This document shows positions 10,089-15,571 of a stretch of 40,176 nucleotides of DNA, in pieces. The DNA is from a virus, in IMG/VR virus record IMGVR_UViG_3300012202_000004, positions 1-40,176 of that record; one strand, 5' to 3'. The stretch's first letter is position 1. The number at the start of each line of letters is the position of its first letter. Position numbers and translations under genes: made by a program. The notes under the pieces were generated by a model that made no database searches, was not told where the DNA came from, and was given only the letters and a program-made list of their open reading frames with translations.

Positions 10089-10340
10089 CTATCCTCCACA
10101 GACAATATCAAATTGATTGGAACTGCCATACCAACAGATGTCGTTGAACGGTTTAAATAGCTCAACTGGTTTTGTGATAGGTGCAGCTTTAGGAGCTACT
10201 ACTTTAATGGGTTTAGGTGTAGTAATAACCTGCACAATAGTAGCGGGTGCGATTACGTGTCCATACCAATCAATCACCGCTCCATTGGGAGTGATATAAA
10301 AACTAGCTAACATGGCCGCAGTCGCTATAGCTGTGTGCAT
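10089..10340 (-). CDS. Small exported or membrane-anchored protein, leaderless
   Basis: 83 residues from the ATG at 10340. Residues 2-17 (HTAIATAAMLASFYIT) are a hydrophobic segment that could be a signal peptide or anchor. The middle has a Lys/Pro-rich linker (TTPKPIKVVAPKAAPITKP), and two Cys at the C-terminus (CWYGSSNQFDIVC) could form a disulphide. I chose 10340 over an upstream ATG at 10355 because a full TTGACA/TATACT promoter ends exactly 6 nt before it. Leftward, against the late genes, with the two-span membrane protein downstream: a candidate exclusion or host-modification operon. Confidence 0.65.
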   Translation of the reverse strand: MHTAIATAAMLASFYITPNGAVIDWYGHVIAPATIVQVITTPKPIKVVAPKAAPITKPVELFKPFNDICWYGSSNQFDIVCGG

Positions 10341-10346
10341 GGCGCT

Positions 10347-10374
10347 AGTATACATACATATAAATATATGTCAA
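10347..10374 (-). promoter_or_regulatory. Sigma70-like promoter of the leftward membrane operon
   Basis: On the minus strand TTGACA (10374-10369), a 16-bp spacer, TATACT (10352-10347), then 6 nt and ATG at 10340. This is the best consensus promoter in the window and directly supports leaderless initiation. Confidence 0.75.
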
Positions 10375-10431
10375 ATTGCTATACACACCCTTGCTTTATA
10401 TAAAAATAGGATAGGGATTATACTGTAGTTA

Positions 10432-10797
10432 ATGGCTAGACCCTTTTCTAATCCAATCGTACTACAGTCAATGTTAAAAGACCGTCAAGAAGGGTGGTCT
10501 TTAGCGAGTCTAGCGCATAAATATAACGTAAAGAGTAATCGTAGCATTGTGTATTTGTGCCAAAAGAATAACGTATATCCTCCTCTAAAGCCTAAGGTAA
10601 TCTATTACACCATAGCCCCAGACTTAGCAATCATATTTAGACACACGGTAAAACACTTTTCTATACAACAACAATTTGAACCCCAGATAAATAAAAAACG
10701 GTCTGAACTTTTAGATAGAAGTAACTGGTGGTGTGTTGAAGAATTTGTTAAGAAAGGTAACTATTCAGGTAAGCCTATGTATTCGTTTTCTTTGTAA
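10432..10797 (+). CDS. HTH DNA-binding protein
   Basis: 121 residues. Residues 10-50 (LQSMLKDRQEGWSLASLAHK, then YNVKSNRSIVYLCQ) look like a helix-turn-helix of the kind found in resolvase/transposase-type HTH proteins. The C-terminal half has no recognisable domain (RSNWWCVEEFVKKGNYSGKP). A TATACT hexamer lies 7 nt before the ATG. It is a single gene between divergent units and a plausible regulator, perhaps of the late genes or of the TGTTGATAA promoters, but that is untested. Confidence 0.6.
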   Translation: MARPFSNPIVLQSMLKDRQEGWSLASLAHKYNVKSNRSIVYLCQKNNVYPPLKPKVIYYTIAPDLAIIFRHTVKHFSIQQQFEPQINKKRSELLDRSNWWCVEEFVKKGNYSGKPMYSFSL

Positions 10798-10815
10798 CTA
10801 TGCTATATTAAAAAT

Positions 10816-10968
10816 ATGTCAAATCGTCTAACCGAGATAATGCGTGTCCATGTGTCGCACAATATACCTTTTCACGACCCACTGACACCATATTCTTCAA
10901 CGTGGTTTACCACTGGCGAGATTTATTCATCTATCATATATGAAAATAGGAAAGTGCATGTGGTGTAA
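10816..10968 (+). CDS. Small protein of unknown function, leaderless
   Basis: 50 residues (MSNRLTEIMRVHVSHNIPFH at the start, ending ENRKVHVV). TGC-TATATT at 10802-10809 is an extended -10 ending 6 nt before the ATG. The gene contains one of two copies of a 22-bp repeat (10852-10873). No family recognised. Confidence 0.45.
   Translation: MSNRLTEIMRVHVSHNIPFHDPLTPYSSTWFTTGEIYSSIIYENRKVHVV
10852..10873 (+). repeat. 22-bp direct repeat, copy 1
   Basis: Begins GTGTCGCACAATATACC and is identical to 13298-13319. This copy is inside a small gene, the other is intergenic. Read on the minus strand both contain GGTATATTGTGCGAC, which resembles an extended -10. Confidence 0.8.
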
Positions 10969-11043
10969 TGTTGTAAGGCGAGATTTGTAAGGAATAAAAT
11001 AGGGCATTTTACTCACTTGTTTTTCATGGTAAAGTGTTATATT

Positions 11044-11274
11044 ATGAAGCTCAAGTTTTCTCTGCATTTCCAGGAACGCATAATAGAGCGTAGTCTTAAT
11101 GTTGACCACGTTAAAGCTGCTATTCGCAACCCGGATACCTCAGAGGCTACTTTTGAAGGTCGCAGACGGGTTACTAAATCGATAGATGATAAGAAAATCG
11201 AGGTGGTATACTTTAATGAGGGCTTTAGAGACAGAAAAGAAGAGTATATTATTATAACTGCTTACTATCTCTAA
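11044..11274 (+). CDS. DUF4258-like protein, possible toxin
   Basis: 76 residues from ATG 11044. The pattern FSLHFQERIIERSLNVDHVK, then a short strand R-R-V-T-K-S-I, and a C-terminal KIEVVYF...IITAYYL strand pair is that of the DUF4258 family, related to small RNase-like toxins. The next gene, 5 bp downstream, is DUF2283-like, a usual partner. In-frame TTG 11017 and ATG 11026 exist upstream, but TAAAGT at 11030-11035 supports 11044 as the start. It may confer defence against other phages or stabilise a carrier state. Confidence 0.65.
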   Translation: MKLKFSLHFQERIIERSLNVDHVKAAIRNPDTSEATFEGRRRVTKSIDDKKIEVVYFNEGFRDRKEEYIIITAYYL

Positions 11275-11279
11275 ATTAT

Positions 11280-11519
11280 ATGAAAATAAATTACGATAAA
11301 GTAGCTGATGCAATTTATTTCAGGATGAGCGAAGGGAATGTGGCAAAAACTATAAAGATGAGTGACCGTCTAGTTGCTGATATTGATAGCAATGGTAATA
11401 CGGTAGGCATTGAGATGTTGGACGCTTCAAACCAATTGGGAGATATTGCTAGTCTTGAAAGAAATGTACTAGAAGGGATTCCTCTTCAAATTATTTCTGG
11501 AACTCCAGTAACTGCTTAA
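11280..11519 (+). CDS. DUF2283-like protein, possible antitoxin
   Basis: 79 residues. The start MKINYDKVADAIYFRMSEG, then LVADIDSNGNTVGIEMLDAS, is the typical DUF2283 pattern (Tyr-Asp...Asp-Ala-Ile-Tyr-Phe). These small beta-rich proteins are commonly paired with DUF4258 toxins. Here toxin precedes antitoxin, and the unit ends at a strong bidirectional terminator. Confidence 0.7.
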   Translation: MKINYDKVADAIYFRMSEGNVAKTIKMSDRLVADIDSNGNTVGIEMLDASNQLGDIASLERNVLEGIPLQIISGTPVTA

Positions 11520-11523
11520 TTAA

Positions 11524-11552
11524 CAAGAAGCCCCCTAACGGGGGTTTTCTTG
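11524..11552. terminator. Bidirectional intrinsic terminator
   Basis: CCCCC-taac-GGGGG stem extended by A/T pairs, with TTTTCTTG on the plus strand and a matching U-rich tract on the minus strand. It separates the convergent DUF2283-like gene and methyltransferase gene. Confidence 0.85.
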
Positions 11553-11581
11553 ACCTAACGTGCTAATACATTAAGAGTGTT

Positions 11582-12208
11582 TTAAATAGTAATAGTCACC
11601 ACCATAGTTTCAAGAAATTTAGGGGTATATTCTGATAAAAGCCAGTAAATACTAGCCAGTATTTTGCGCTTAATGCCTCCTCTCCAAAGAGTACCTAGTG
11701 TATAGATATAACCAAACGTAAAATTGGTTATGCCATTTTTTTGCAACAATACCGCCATAACCTTCTTATTAAAGTAGCAGGTATGGTCAGGATTAACATT
11801 TGGTTCGTCGTGGGTTAATTTCTCGATAATAGGGAAGAAGCTAAAAGCGTTTGGAGTAGTGAGTATTAAACGTCCCTGGGGTTTCAAATGACTTTTACAG
11901 GCTTGGAGGAATAAGCCCGCATTAGAGATATGTTCTATGAGGTCACCAGCAAATATAACGTCGAACTTAATAGGAAAAGAAAAGTCCTCCGCGGAGCCTT
12001 CTAAATAGTACGGCTGTGGGAACGTTTGAGTATTAAATTCCAAATCTACACCATATACATGGTCACTTTTAGCCTTTAAGAAAGCATGGGGCCATGAGTT
12101 AATATCTCCATCTCTAGTTGCTTGACCCACAAAACCAACATCGAGCACGTATGTACCGCGTTCTATATCCAACGCTTCTATAAGCGCCTTCTTATTCTTA
12201 AAAATCAT
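11582..12208 (-). CDS. Class I SAM-dependent methyltransferase
   Basis: 208 residues. Motif I YVLDVGFVG at residues 20-28, an acidic motif II VYGVDLEF near 52, FDVIFAGDLIEHI near 85-97, and LILTTPN near 120 give a Rossmann methyltransferase of the Methyltransf_11/23 type. The second motif I glycine context (VGFVGQA) is slightly unusual. These enzymes usually modify small molecules, lipids or surface glycans rather than DNA; no DNA-MTase motif (DPPY, PC) is present. It is a lone gene behind a 120-nt leader with strong alternative pairings, so expression is probably RNA-controlled. Confidence 0.8.
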   Translation of the reverse strand: MIFKNKKALIEALDIERGTYVLDVGFVGQATRDGDINSWPHAFLKAKSDHVYGVDLEFNTQTFPQPYYLEGSAEDFSFPIKFDVIFAGDLIEHISNAGLFLQACKSHLKPQGRLILTTPNAFSFFPIIEKLTHDEPNVNPDHTCYFNKKVMAVLLQKNGITNFTFGYIYTLGTLWRGGIKRKILASIYWLLSEYTPKFLETMVVTITI

Positions 12209-12328
12209 CGCAAAGTCTATTAACTGTTAAACAGAACACCGCCCCATCAGATAGGAAGACTTTGCGAGTAAACCTACCGTCTCGGACGGTGTTCTGTTGC
12301 AAAGTCTTTAGCCCTATGGGGTGTGTCA
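12209..12328 (-). promoter_or_regulatory. Switch-like structured 5' leader of the methyltransferase mRNA
   Basis: Read on the minus strand: a segment 12321-12299 pairs with 12265-12242 (CCCCAT/ATGGGG, ATAGG/CCTAT, AAGACTTTGC/GCAAAGTCTT). A 12-bp pairing, 12298-12287 with 12241-12230, interleaves with it as a pseudoknot or alternative, and a hairpin ACCGTC-cga-GACGGT (12290-12276) competes with the 12-bp pairing. A second AGACTTTGC copy (12218-12210) lies directly before the ATG and can take the place of the first. This is what a start-codon-sequestering switch would look like. An extended -10 (TGTTACAAT, 12343-12335) sits just upstream. Confidence 0.6.
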
Positions 12329-12334
12329 TGGACG

Positions 12335-12343
12335 ATTGTAACA
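12335..12343 (-). promoter_or_regulatory. Extended -10 promoter for the methyltransferase
   Basis: TG-T-TACAAT on the minus strand. Transcription would start near 12328, at the 5' edge of the structured leader. No clear -35. Confidence 0.45.
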
Positions 12344-12404
12344 TAGTAGGGGAGTTTGTATACGTTTCTTATACACAACGAACAAGAACGACTGTCAAAA
12401 GTCG

Positions 12405-12413
12405 TGATATACT
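12405..12413 (+). promoter_or_regulatory. Extended -10 promoter for the tRNA
   Basis: TG-A-TATACT, 38 nt upstream of the tRNA. It predicts an RNA starting near 12420. A small hairpin ACGACT-gtcaaa-AGTCGT overlaps its upstream edge. Confidence 0.5.
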
Positions 12414-12437
12414 TAACTTAGTTTTTGAGCCTTGAGC

Positions 12438-12551
12438 AGAGGAAGTATACCGGGTTGTGGCGAAACTGGTAGACGCACTAAAATGTCATCTTAGCACCTA
12501 TTGTAGGTATGCGAGTTCGAGTCTCGTCAGCCCGACCAACATACTTCCTCT
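12438..12551 (+). repeat. 11-bp inverted repeat clamping the tRNA
   Basis: AGAGGAAGTAT (12438-12448) and its exact complement (12541-12551) flank the tRNA with two unpaired bases on each side, so the precursor has an 11-bp helix stacked below the acceptor stem. A further GAGC/GCTC pairing is possible outside. It may guide 5' and 3' processing or protect the RNA. Confidence 0.8.
12451..12538 (+). tRNA. Leucine-type (class II) tRNA with anticodon GUC
   Basis: 88 nt including encoded CCA. Acceptor CGGGTTG/CAGCCCG (one G.U), D-arm GCG...CGC with A14, GG and A21, T-arm GCGAG-TTCGAGT-CTCGT, discriminator A, and a long variable arm ACCTA-ttg-TAGGT. The D-arm wording TGGCG...TGGTAGACGC is that of tRNA-Leu. 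The anticodon arm CTAAA-ATGTCAT-CTTAG puts GTC at 34-36, an aspartate anticodon, with an A-C mismatch next to the loop. If charged by LeuRS, which in many bacteria ignores the anticodon, it would insert Leu at Asp codons; it could also be a decoy. Confidence 0.85.
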
Positions 12552-12723
12552 ATTCAGCTCTCAAATACAGAGACCTATGAAGTATATTTCGTTCTACGCG
12601 TTTCCACGCTCTGAACGATAAGAAGCTGTAAACCAGCCAAGTAATACCTTAGAGTATATCACGGTTATTTGCCTGTCAAAGTACTTAGAAGATAAGTTAT
12701 ACCCTCAAAATATCCTATAAAAG

Positions 12724-12732
12724 TGGTATATT
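12724..12732 (+). promoter_or_regulatory. Extended -10 promoter of RNA A
   Basis: TG-G-TATATT, with a predicted start near 12739 at the base of the first hairpin of RNA A. The same wording AAAGTGGTATATT recurs at 13082. Confidence 0.5.
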
Positions 12733-12738
12733 TCTAGT

Positions 12739-13000
12739 GAGCCCAAACGGGTTCAATTATTAGCTCTAATTTAATCTGTATGATTATTCTACTGCTAGAA
12801 AAATTGAGCCTTGCTCTTTCTGAAGGTTTCTGAATCCATTTACGTTGAAAAAGGTAAGTGAATCATAAGACCCTGCGATTCGTAGAAGAATCTTCAGAGA
12901 TAAACGGTCATGTTCTACCATGAACGCTCAAGTATGCTTCTGAGGCGTATACAGAGTTTGGCTCCGCTATACCACCATTATGGGTGGTATTTGCGTTTTA
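12739..13000 (+). ncRNA. Candidate structured RNA A
   Basis: About 260 nt with no credible protein gene. It opens with GAGCCC-aaac-GGGTTC and includes TCTGAAG (near 12828) pairing with CTTCAGA (near 12893), an inner CATTTAC...GTAAGTG hairpin, GTTC-taccat-GAAC, and a final hairpin ATACCACC/GGTGGTAT (12969-12990) followed by TTGCGTTTTA as terminator. Together with its promoter this looks like a discrete transcript between the tRNA and RNA B. No known family recognised; large phage RNAs such as GOLLD and ROOL also sit beside tRNA genes. Confidence 0.5.
12969..13000 (+). terminator. Intrinsic terminator of RNA A
   Basis: 8-bp perfect stem ATACCACC/GGTGGTAT with a 6-nt loop, then TTGCGTTTTA. Confidence 0.6.
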
Positions 13001-13035
13001 TAGGATATTTTAAAAGTACAAATTTTGTGCTAAAA

Positions 13036-13041
13036 TATAAT
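13036..13041 (+). promoter_or_regulatory. -10 element of RNA B
   Basis: Consensus TATAAT. A start 6-7 nt downstream falls on the first bases of the 23-bp stem of RNA B. Confidence 0.55.
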
Positions 13042-13045
13042 GTCA

Positions 13046-13275
13046 AGTTCTCTGATATCTCTCATCCTAAAATTAGCAAAAAAGTGGTATATTGGCTTTT
13101 ATTTTCGCCTAATACGTACTTCTACCAGGCACTCTTCACGTGTTTAGGTAGGTGAAGACTTACGTTTATACGGTACTTTGACCGCCAAGACACTTAAGTT
13201 GTTCCTTAATGGAACTATACCCGTTCGAGCGGGAATAATACTCGCGAGGATGAGAGATATCAGAGAACTTTTTGT
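13046..13275 (+). ncRNA. Candidate multibranched RNA B with a 23-bp closing helix
   Basis: 13046-13068 is perfectly complementary to 13247-13269 over 23 bp, and the right arm is followed at once by TTTTTG. A TATAAT box ends 4 nt before the left arm. Inside are ACGTA/TACGT enclosing TCTTCAC/GTGAAGA (13114-13165), GTTCC/GGAAC (13201-13215), and CCCG-ttcgag-CGGG (13220-13233). No open frame of note. Promoter, closed multibranch fold and U-tract coincide within a few bases, which strongly suggests a stand-alone RNA of about 228 nt. Function unknown. Confidence 0.7.
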
Positions 13276-13297
13276 ATTTACCACACCACATTTTTTA

Positions 13298-13319
13298 GTG
13301 TCGCACAATATACCTTTTC
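13298..13319 (+). repeat. 22-bp direct repeat, copy 2
   Basis: Identical to 10852-10873. It lies between RNA B and the promoter of the lysis genes and could be a regulatory site. Confidence 0.8.
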
Positions 13320-13322
13320 CGC

Positions 13323-13363
13323 TGTTTATTATATACCCGCCATAGAAAAAAACAAGGTATACT
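13323..13363 (+). promoter_or_regulatory. Promoter of the lysis genes (variant TGTTGATAA class)
   Basis: TGTTTATTA (13323-13331, 7 of 9 matches to TGTTGATAA), 26 bp, TATACT (13358-13363), 6 nt, ATG 13370. This would be a leaderless start driving peptidase, small protein and lysin. Confidence 0.6.
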
Positions 13364-13369
13364 ATACAC

Positions 13370-14194
13370 ATGACAAAAGGCACATTTCCCTCTCGACCAC
13401 CACATACGAACTACGATTATATAAAGACGCATCATCCTGAACTGTATGCGGGTACGCGTACGTTAAGCGAAGAGTTGCAGATAAAGACTGGCTCACCTTC
13501 CTTCCCAGATGAGTATTTTACCGATAGTGACCCATTATTTAGAAATCAAAACTCTGAAGGATTGCCCGATGCGTGTACGAGCTATGCTACGTCTGCCATT
13601 GCCATCAACCTTGGTGTCTCCGGTGCAACACCACAAGACTTGGAGGCAATCACTCACTCTAACGCATTGGGAGGATTTACCTTAATAGGTGCACTGGACA
13701 TTGCACGTAAAATACTTAAATGGCTTACGGCCACCTACCAAGTGAAAGCCTATCAATTAGACTACTTTGACACGTTTAGACTGGCTCAAATGAGCGGTAT
13801 ACCTGAAAAACGCTCGGTAACTCTTGGTATGCCATGGCTACCTTCAACTGAAAATGCGGCACTGTCGGGTACTAAAATACTGCCTATGCCCTCACAGGAC
13901 GAGCTACAGCGGGCTATAAACACACCCTTTCAAGTAGTGTGGCACAACCCTATGCTTGACGGTTTTACGACCATTAACGGCCAACAAGTCTACCGTGTGA
14001 AGTCATGGCAAGGCCCGAGTGTTGACTACCTCTACTTCACCCGAGAGTATATCAACACCATCATGCAGAATAAGTACTGTGTAGCATACACAGCCACCAA
14101 CACCCCGATAGACGGCCTCACCATACAAACGATTGATATGTCCATTGTCGATAAATGGATTAGCTATATTAGAACGTGGATAGGTATACAGTAA
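13370..14194 (+). CDS. Papain-like (C1) cysteine peptidase
   Basis: 274 residues. Q60 and C69 in NQNSEGLPDACTSYATSAI match the oxyanion Gln and catalytic Cys of the papain family. His192 in VVWHNPMLDGF is the likely catalytic His, and YRVKSWQGPSVDYLYF matches the conserved NSWG-x-G-x-x-Y-F segment, except that the usual Asn before Ser-Trp is Lys211. No signal peptide. It is the first gene of the lysis unit, so it may cut a cell-wall or surface-layer protein during release, or process virion proteins. Phage C1 peptidases in lysis cassettes are uncommon. Confidence 0.7.
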   Translation: MTKGTFPSRPPHTNYDYIKTHHPELYAGTRTLSEELQIKTGSPSFPDEYFTDSDPLFRNQNSEGLPDACTSYATSAIAINLGVSGATPQDLEAITHSNALGGFTLIGALDIARKILKWLTATYQVKAYQLDYFDTFRLAQMSGIPEKRSVTLGMPWLPSTENAALSGTKILPMPSQDELQRAINTPFQVVWHNPMLDGFTTINGQQVYRVKSWQGPSVDYLYFTREYINTIMQNKYCVAYTATNTPIDGLTIQTIDMSIVDKWISYIRTWIGIQ

Positions 14195-14196
14195 CT

Positions 14197-14343
14197 ATGA
14201 CTGAAGAAGAAATAATAATAAAATACTCAAAATTTCTTGCAGGCGAACCCGCTGACGGAGGATTGACTGTAGAAGAAACTAAACAATTTTTGATTGAATT
14301 CTTACAAGAAATACAAAAAGTTATATGTGGCAGACCTTTATAA
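14197..14343 (+). CDS. Small acidic protein of the lysis unit
   Basis: 48 residues (starts MTEEEIIIKYSKFLAG, then GGLTVEETKQFLIEFLQEI), mostly helical and acidic. It starts 2 bp after the peptidase stop and overlaps the lysin start by 19 bp, so translation is probably coupled. No membrane segment. Function unknown. Confidence 0.6.
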   Translation: MTEEEIIIKYSKFLAGEPADGGLTVEETKQFLIEFLQEIQKVICGRPL

Positions 14344-14843
14344 AGTGGCTCGATGAACTACTTTACAATATAGTTTATGGTTATAGGCATACGATAAACC
14401 AAGATTATACGCTAACCACTATACAAAACATGCCTCCAGACGTTCAAAACAAGCCTGTAGCGACTCCTATACATAAAAGCCGTATACAGACATGGGCTAA
14501 AGCAATAGGTGCTAACGAGGGCGCTAATCCAGCCCTAAATAATCCCGGCAACCTAAAACTAAGTACGTTAACGGCTTCATGGGGTGCTACAAAAGGTCAC
14601 CAAGCGTCTGATGGTGGTTGGTTGTGTCAATTCCCTACCCAGCAAGCTGGCTTTACTGCCTTATGCAACTTTCTGACACTTGCAGCCGAAGGTGAGTTGA
14701 TTATCTCTCACCCTAAACCATGTAGTCTGCAAACCTTTACGGTTAGATATGCCGGTAATCCTCCCCAAGGATATATAGACAGAATTGGTTTAGCGCTTGG
14801 GGTACCTCTAACGACTGATATTGCTACTTTATTGTGCTGTTGA
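14325..14843 (+). CDS. Endolysin, lysozyme-like
   Basis: 172 residues. Residues 55-80 (WAKAIGANEGANPALNNPG, then NLK) contain a Glu (E65) followed by an NNPGNLK motif, seen in phage lysozyme/muramidase-like domains. The core ends near residue 165 after FTVRYAGNPPQGYIDRI. Residues 1-20 (WQTFIKWLDELLYNIVYGY) are hydrophobic and aromatic and may be a membrane-associating helix. It lies between a cysteine peptidase and a holin candidate. The stop TGA lies inside a TGTTGATAA box that drives the next gene. Confidence 0.7.
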   Translation: MWQTFIKWLDELLYNIVYGYRHTINQDYTLTTIQNMPPDVQNKPVATPIHKSRIQTWAKAIGANEGANPALNNPGNLKLSTLTASWGATKGHQASDGGWLCQFPTQQAGFTALCNFLTLAAEGELIISHPKPCSLQTFTVRYAGNPPQGYIDRIGLALGVPLTTDIATLLCC

Positions 14844-14877
14844 TAACTAACCTTTACCTATAAAAGTACGCTACTAT
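14838..14877 (+). promoter_or_regulatory. TGTTGATAA-class promoter for the holin
   Basis: TGTTGATAA (14838-14846), 25 bp, TACTAT (14872-14877). Predicted start near 14884, 27 nt before the GTG start codon at 14911. Confidence 0.6.
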
Positions 14878-14910
14878 TACACTAGACTTATAAGATAATA
14901 AATAACTATC

Positions 14911-15108
14911 GTGGATAACGGAGAAATCGTGTCATTGACAGCACTTATTACAGGTATTCTTACTGCTTTCGGAGCAGGAAATATTGTACCTGTAATTGGC
15001 CCGGCAATTAACGTCATTCTTGCATTAGTAACATTAGGCACAGCAATTGCATCAGTTGTATCACATCGCAATAAGACAAATGCTATGGTTGCCGCAGGTA
15101 TTAAATAG
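14911..15108 (+). CDS. Holin candidate
   Basis: 65 residues from GTG. Two hydrophobic segments, roughly 7-26 (VSLTALITGILTAFGAGNIV) and 27-50 (IGPAINVILALVTLGTAIAS), with a charged C-terminus (SHRNKTNAM). Size, topology and position next to the lysin fit a class II holin. It has its own promoter, which would allow lysis timing separate from lysin synthesis, and is followed by a bidirectional terminator. Confidence 0.65.
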   Translation: MDNGEIVSLTALITGILTAFGAGNIVPVIGPAINVILALVTLGTAIASVVSHRNKTNAMVAAGIK

Positions 15109-15139
15109 TATACTTAAACTACCTTATACATAGGTACAC

Positions 15140-15229
15140 AAAGAGCCACCTTATCTTGTACGGTGGCTCTAAGTGTCTTTATCCAGCGATTACCGTTTCT
15201 GATAATGATGGTGTCGGTATCGCTTATGT
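15140..15229 (-). ncRNA. Candidate small RNA F
   Basis: Minus-strand segment beginning after a TATAGT hexamer (15241-15236). It contains GCGATACCG pairing with CGGTAATCGC (9 bp, one bulge) and ends in the AGAGCCACC/GGTGGCTCT hairpin followed by TTTGTG. No open frame. Its promoter is weak by eye and overlaps the end of the RNA C terminator. Confidence 0.35.
15142..15170. terminator. Bidirectional intrinsic terminator after the holin
   Basis: AGAGCCACC and GGTGGCTCT, 9-bp perfect stem with an 11-nt loop; AAGTGTCTTT follows on plus, TTTGTG on minus. Confidence 0.75.
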
Positions 15230-15239
15230 AATAATACTA

Positions 15240-15384
15240 TACAAAATCGCCCCGGTTGCAGTAGGGCGACTAGGACGGTAAGAACTATACGTAAGCATCA
15301 TGGAGTGTGACATGTACCGTGTAGGTTTTAGCCACTGTAATGTTCTCGCTTTTTTATATGTTATTGCTTACTAAAGGAGCCGTA
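15240..15384 (-). ncRNA. Candidate small RNA C
   Basis: About 145 nt on the minus strand, with a TGTTGATAA-class promoter at its start and the hairpin TCGCCC/GGGCGA (15269-15247) plus TTTTG at its end. The longest ATG frame inside is 14 codons. The segment carries an ATGATG...GCTTACG region that can pair with downstream DNA of RNA F. Function unknown. Confidence 0.45.
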
Positions 15385-15390
15385 CTGTTA

Positions 15391-15431
15391 ATAGTACGTT
15401 ACATATTTAATAAGCAATGTGGTTATCAACA
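15391..15431 (-). promoter_or_regulatory. TGTTGATAA-class promoter of RNA C
   Basis: On the minus strand TGTTGATAA (15431-15423), 26 bp, TACTAT (15396-15391). No protein gene follows within 240 nt. Confidence 0.6.
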
Positions 15432-15571
15432 GCATGGAGAGTAAAAACAGCACTATGACTAAAGGCATGTTACCTTTCTCGTCCATATCGGTATCTAAGC
15501 AAAGTTACCTTAGAAGTAGGTGAAGAAAAAGTCCCACGTTAATGGGACTCAAGTCTGCGGCACGCAGGGAG

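Noticed and set aside
12438-12551. Inverted repeat around the tRNA as a mobile-element end
   Set aside because: The arms sit exactly two bases from the mature tRNA ends and there is no target duplication; RNA processing is the simpler reading.
12910-13155. 81-codon plus-strand frame across RNA A and RNA B
   Set aside because: It runs through the RNA A terminator and the RNA B stem and has no protein-like pattern or start signal.
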